Positions 61,814-64,000 of a DNA stretch of 64,000 nt are shown piece by piece. The notes beneath the pieces were generated by a model that was not told the origin of the DNA, did no database searches, and saw nothing but the letters and a program-made list of their open reading frames with translations. The position numbers and the translations under genes were made by a program. Position 1 is the stretch's first letter; each line of letters starts with the position of its first letter. The stretch is from Methanovulcanius yangii (GTDB taxonomy: Archaea > Halobacteriota > Methanomicrobia > Methanomicrobiales > Methanomicrobiaceae). Location: positions 2,099,780 to 2,163,779 of the forward strand of contig NZ_LTBL01000001.1 in NCBI RefSeq assembly GCF_018687785.1, read 5' to 3'.

Positions 61814-62584
61814 TCAGGAGAGCTTCTCGATGACCAGTTCTGCCGCACGGCGCCCGGAGAGAAGCATGCCGCCGAAGATGGGGCCCATCCGGCTCTCGCC
61901 TCCAACGGCATTTGCCGCCATCCCGGCGACGATGAGGCCTGGGAAGACCTCCTTTGTATGCCCGATGATGTTAGCCTCGGCACGGTCGGCCCACATGAAC
62001 CCTTCGCCGGCGATGGGCAGGTCGCCGCCCTTGGCCTTCACCTGGTGGGCGACCGTCGCGTCGTGGCCGGTGGCGTCGATCGTGTACTGTGTCCTGAGCG
62101 TCAGGGGGTCGATGTGGAGGTGTGCCATCTCGACCGCGGACCAGTTGATGACGAGGCCCGAGACGCGTCCATCACCCTTAACCACGACATCCTCCACCAT
62201 CGTGACATTGAAAAATTCCGCGCCGGCATCGCAGGCAGCGGCCGTCAGGTGGGCGACCGCCTCGACGGAGGATGCGACGTAGTAGTTCTCCCGGTATTCC
62301 CTGTAGGAGATACCGAATGTATCGAGAATGGGCCGGGCCTCGGACTGGACAACGATGCGGGGGAACATCATGCCGCCGCCCCACATGCCGCCCCCCACCG
62401 AGAGCTTCTTTTCGATGACGCCGGTCTTGACCCCCGCCTCGGCGAGGTATGCCGCGGCAGTAAGGCCGGAGGGACCGGCGCCGACGACCGCACAGTCGAA
62501 GTCGAGGTAGTCCATCAGGACGGTATTCTGTTCTTCGAGAATCGCACGGCTGATCACTACTTCATCGAGTTCCTTTGGTGTCAT
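61814..62584 (-). CDS. thi4: Thiamine thiazole synthase, archaeal Thi4 family
   Basis: Makes the thiazole phosphate of thiamine from NAD and glycine. Archaeal members use sulfide and iron rather than a sacrificial cysteine. 256 residues: FAD/NAD fold VVGAGPSGLTAAAYLAEAG (about 33-51), GGGMWGGGMMFP, and the C-terminal GGESRMGPIFGGMLLSG. The position of the yeast sulfur-donor cysteine appears to be a histidine in MAHLHIDP, consistent with catalytic use of external sulfide. I chose ATG 62584 (MTPKELDEVVIS); the longer frame upstream is not protein-like. Confidence 0.93.
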   Translation of the reverse strand: MTPKELDEVVISRAILEEQNTVLMDYLDFDCAVVGAGPSGLTAAAYLAEAGVKTGVIEKKLSVGGGMWGGGMMFPRIVVQSEARPILDTFGISYREYRENYYVASSVEAVAHLTAAACDAGAEFFNVTMVEDVVVKGDGRVSGLVINWSAVEMAHLHIDPLTLRTQYTIDATGHDATVAHQVKAKGGDLPIAGEGFMWADRAEANIIGHTKEVFPGLIVAGMAANAVGGESRMGPIFGGMLLSGRRAAELVIEKLS

Positions 62585-62793
62585 GGTTGTGGTGATGATT
62601 TGATGTAGGGGTATTTGAAAGGGATGACCGGGCAGGAGCGTATGCCTCTCTGCGGCTCGCTGAAATTCGCTCTGCCGCGGGGATGGAGGCGAATTGAACC
62701 TGGGATGGCAGGTTTTCGGGAGTGCGGGCCGCACCGGGAAGGAGGTGTCACACTGAATACCTATATCTGATCAGCGGTGAAACAGAAGAGGTT

Positions 62794-63675
62794 ATGAAAT
62801 GGAAGAAAGACTGGGGGCTGACCTCCCGCGTCATCCTGACATGGGCCCTCCTCCTGCTCGTCTACCTGATCTTCCTGGCGGTGCTCAACGTAATCCTCCC
62901 GAATATGTTCGGAGCACTGCTGGCGTTCGTCTTCATCTTCGCCTTCATCCAGTACTTCTTCTCGTCGAAGCTGGTGCTGATGAGTACCCGGGCCCGGGTG
63001 GTGTCGGCGGATGAATATCCGGAACTGCATGCGATGATAGCAAAGCTTGCGGCTGAGGCCGACCTTCCCATGCCAAAGATTGCGATTATGCAGTCACCGG
63101 TGCCGAATGCATTTGCGACCGGAAGAAACCCGAAGAACGCCGTGGTTGCGGCCACGGACTCGATCATGCGGACTCTTGACCGGGACGAGCTCGAGGCGGT
63201 CCTCGCCCATGAGCTAGCGCACGTGAAGAACCGCGATATCCTCACGATGACGGTGGCAAGTTTCGTTGCGATGCTCGCCTCCATCATCATGCAGAATGCA
63301 CTCTTCGCCTCCCTCTTCTCCGGCAGGGAGAACAACGGTGCATGGATTGTGGCATGGATCGTCTCCATCGTCGTCTGGATTGTCGCGACCATCCTCATGA
63401 TGAGCCTCTCCCGGTACCGCGAGTTTGCCGCCGACCGGGGAAGCGCCTACATCACGAAGAACCCGGCGGCGCTGAAGAATGCGCTGATCAAGATCAGCGG
63501 CCGCATGGACCGCGTGCCGGTCCAGGAGAAGCAGAAGGTGGAGGGGGCAAATATGTTCTACATCATCCCCGCCCTCTCCGGAAAGAGCCTCACTGAGCTC
63601 TTCTCCACCCACCCGCCGCTTGAAAAGCGCATTGCCGCTCTCGAGGCAATCGAGGCGGAGATGCGGGGGGCGTAA
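62794..63675 (+). CDS. htpX: Membrane zinc metalloprotease HtpX (M48)
   Basis: Degrades damaged membrane proteins. 293 residues: two N-terminal helices (VILTWALLLLVYLIFLAVL and FVFIFAFIQYFF), zinc motif HELAH at 139-143, two further helices (TVASFVAMLASIIMQNALF and IVAWIVSIVVWIVATIL), then SRYREFAADRGSAYIT with the third zinc ligand. STHPPLEKRIAAL closes the family pattern. ATG 62794 was chosen; an upstream frame (62722) has no homology to the family. Confidence 0.96.
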   Translation: MKWKKDWGLTSRVILTWALLLLVYLIFLAVLNVILPNMFGALLAFVFIFAFIQYFFSSKLVLMSTRARVVSADEYPELHAMIAKLAAEADLPMPKIAIMQSPVPNAFATGRNPKNAVVAATDSIMRTLDRDELEAVLAHELAHVKNRDILTMTVASFVAMLASIIMQNALFASLFSGRENNGAWIVAWIVSIVVWIVATILMMSLSRYREFAADRGSAYITKNPAALKNALIKISGRMDRVPVQEKQKVEGANMFYIIPALSGKSLTELFSTHPPLEKRIAALEAIEAEMRGA

Positions 63676-63746
63676 GGCCCTCATCCCCTTTTCAATAAAA
63701 TATCTTTAATACGGATTGGCAGAAACATAAGAGAGCACATCATCGG

Positions 63747-63817
63747 GCACCGATGGTCTAGTGGCATGACTTTGGCCTTCCAAGCCAATAGCCCGGGTTC
63801 AATTCCCGGTCGGTGCA
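63747..63817 (+). tRNA. tRNA-Gly (anticodon TCC)
   Basis: 71 bases. Acceptor arms GCACCGA and TCGGTGC pair perfectly, discriminator A. Anticodon stem TTGGC/GCCAA closes loop CTTCCAA. The T arm is CCGGG-TTCAATT-CCCGG. CCA is not encoded. A tRNA-Val follows four bases later. Confidence 0.96.
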
Positions 63818-63821
63818 TTTT

Positions 63822-63895
63822 GGGCTCGTGGTCTAGTTGGTTATGACATCGCCTTCACACGGCGGGGATCCTGAGTTCGAATCTCAGCGAGCCCA
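63822..63895 (+). tRNA. tRNA-Val (anticodon CAC)
   Basis: 74 bases. Acceptor arms GGGCTCG and CGAGCCC pair perfectly, discriminator A. Anticodon stem TCGCC/GGCGG closes loop TTCACAC. T arm CTGAG-TTCGAAT-CTCAG. CCA is not encoded. Likely co-transcribed with tRNA-Gly. Confidence 0.96.
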
Positions 63896-64000
63896 TTTCC
63901 TTTCGTTTTTCTATATTTGAACGGGTTTTTTGCGTTTTTTTTGAATTCAGAACCCACGTTGTCGAGCAAGTCACTCACATTTATGGTTGTTTTTCTTTCC

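Overview
The window looks like a chromosomal segment of a methanogenic archaeon, most likely of the order Methanomicrobiales. It encodes archaeal-only translation and transcription proteins (aRF1, aIF2 gamma, Rpo7, Spt4, L40e, S27ae, a Kae1-Bud32 fusion), methanogen-typical O-phosphoseryl-tRNA synthetase, archaeal NikR, DUF2098 and DUF359 proteins, an archaeal phosphoribulokinase and TATA-type promoters. No species can be named from the sequence alone. Most of the window is GC-rich, so long open frames antisense to real genes are common. The AT-richer islands are about 19.8-23.6 kb and the CRISPR leader.

Region by region. 1-13.3 kb: a type I-C CRISPR-Cas locus (cas3 cut by the window edge, then cas5c-cas8c-cas7c-cas4-cas1-cas2), an AT-rich leader, and an array of 82 apparently identical 32-bp repeats followed by about ten degenerate ones. 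13.5-19.8 kb: 6-phospho-3-hexuloisomerase, an aminotransferase, a Thr/Pro-rich cell-surface protein, a kinase-less HTH-PAS regulator and a PHP-domain protein. 19.8-23.6 kb: an AT-rich accessory island with two secreted or lipoprotein genes, a membrane-anchored winged-helix regulator and a secreted chymotrypsin-fold (S1) protease. Three of its promoters share one palindromic operator-like element. 23.7-25.6 kb: a membrane-anchored unknown and a UbiA prenyltransferase. 25.9-29.2 kb: EF-2, S7, S12. 29.5-38.1 kb: preQ0 synthesis (queD-queE-queC), a Nudix hydrolase, an alpha/beta-hydrolase lipoprotein, aRF1, ArgRS, TYW1 and SepRS. 38.2-42.5 kb: DUF2070, four small membrane proteins and phosphoribulokinase. 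42.5-45.8 kb: a helicase-exonuclease pair resembling bacterial MrfA-MrfB. 46-50.5 kb: a transglutaminase-like lipoprotein, SufC-SufB, a cyclase-family hydrolase and an unknown. 50.6-53 kb: the oligosaccharyltransferase AglB split by a one-base frameshift in a C7 run. 53.1-55.1 kb: YcaO, DUF2098, NikR. 55.3-61.1 kb: a dense translation/transcription cluster. 61.1-63.9 kb: DUF1917, Thi4, HtpX and two tRNA genes.

The observations most worth a second look are: (1) compensatory base changes that keep the hairpin in the decaying trailer repeats of the CRISPR array; (2) the same spacer present twice with a one-base length difference; (3) the three-promoter operator family around the membrane-anchored regulator and S1 protease; (4) the aglB frameshift at a slippery C7/TGATG site; (5) an archaeal MrfAB-like repair pair. 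Hexuloisomerase and phosphoribulokinase together suggest, but do not prove, the reductive hexulose-phosphate pathway.
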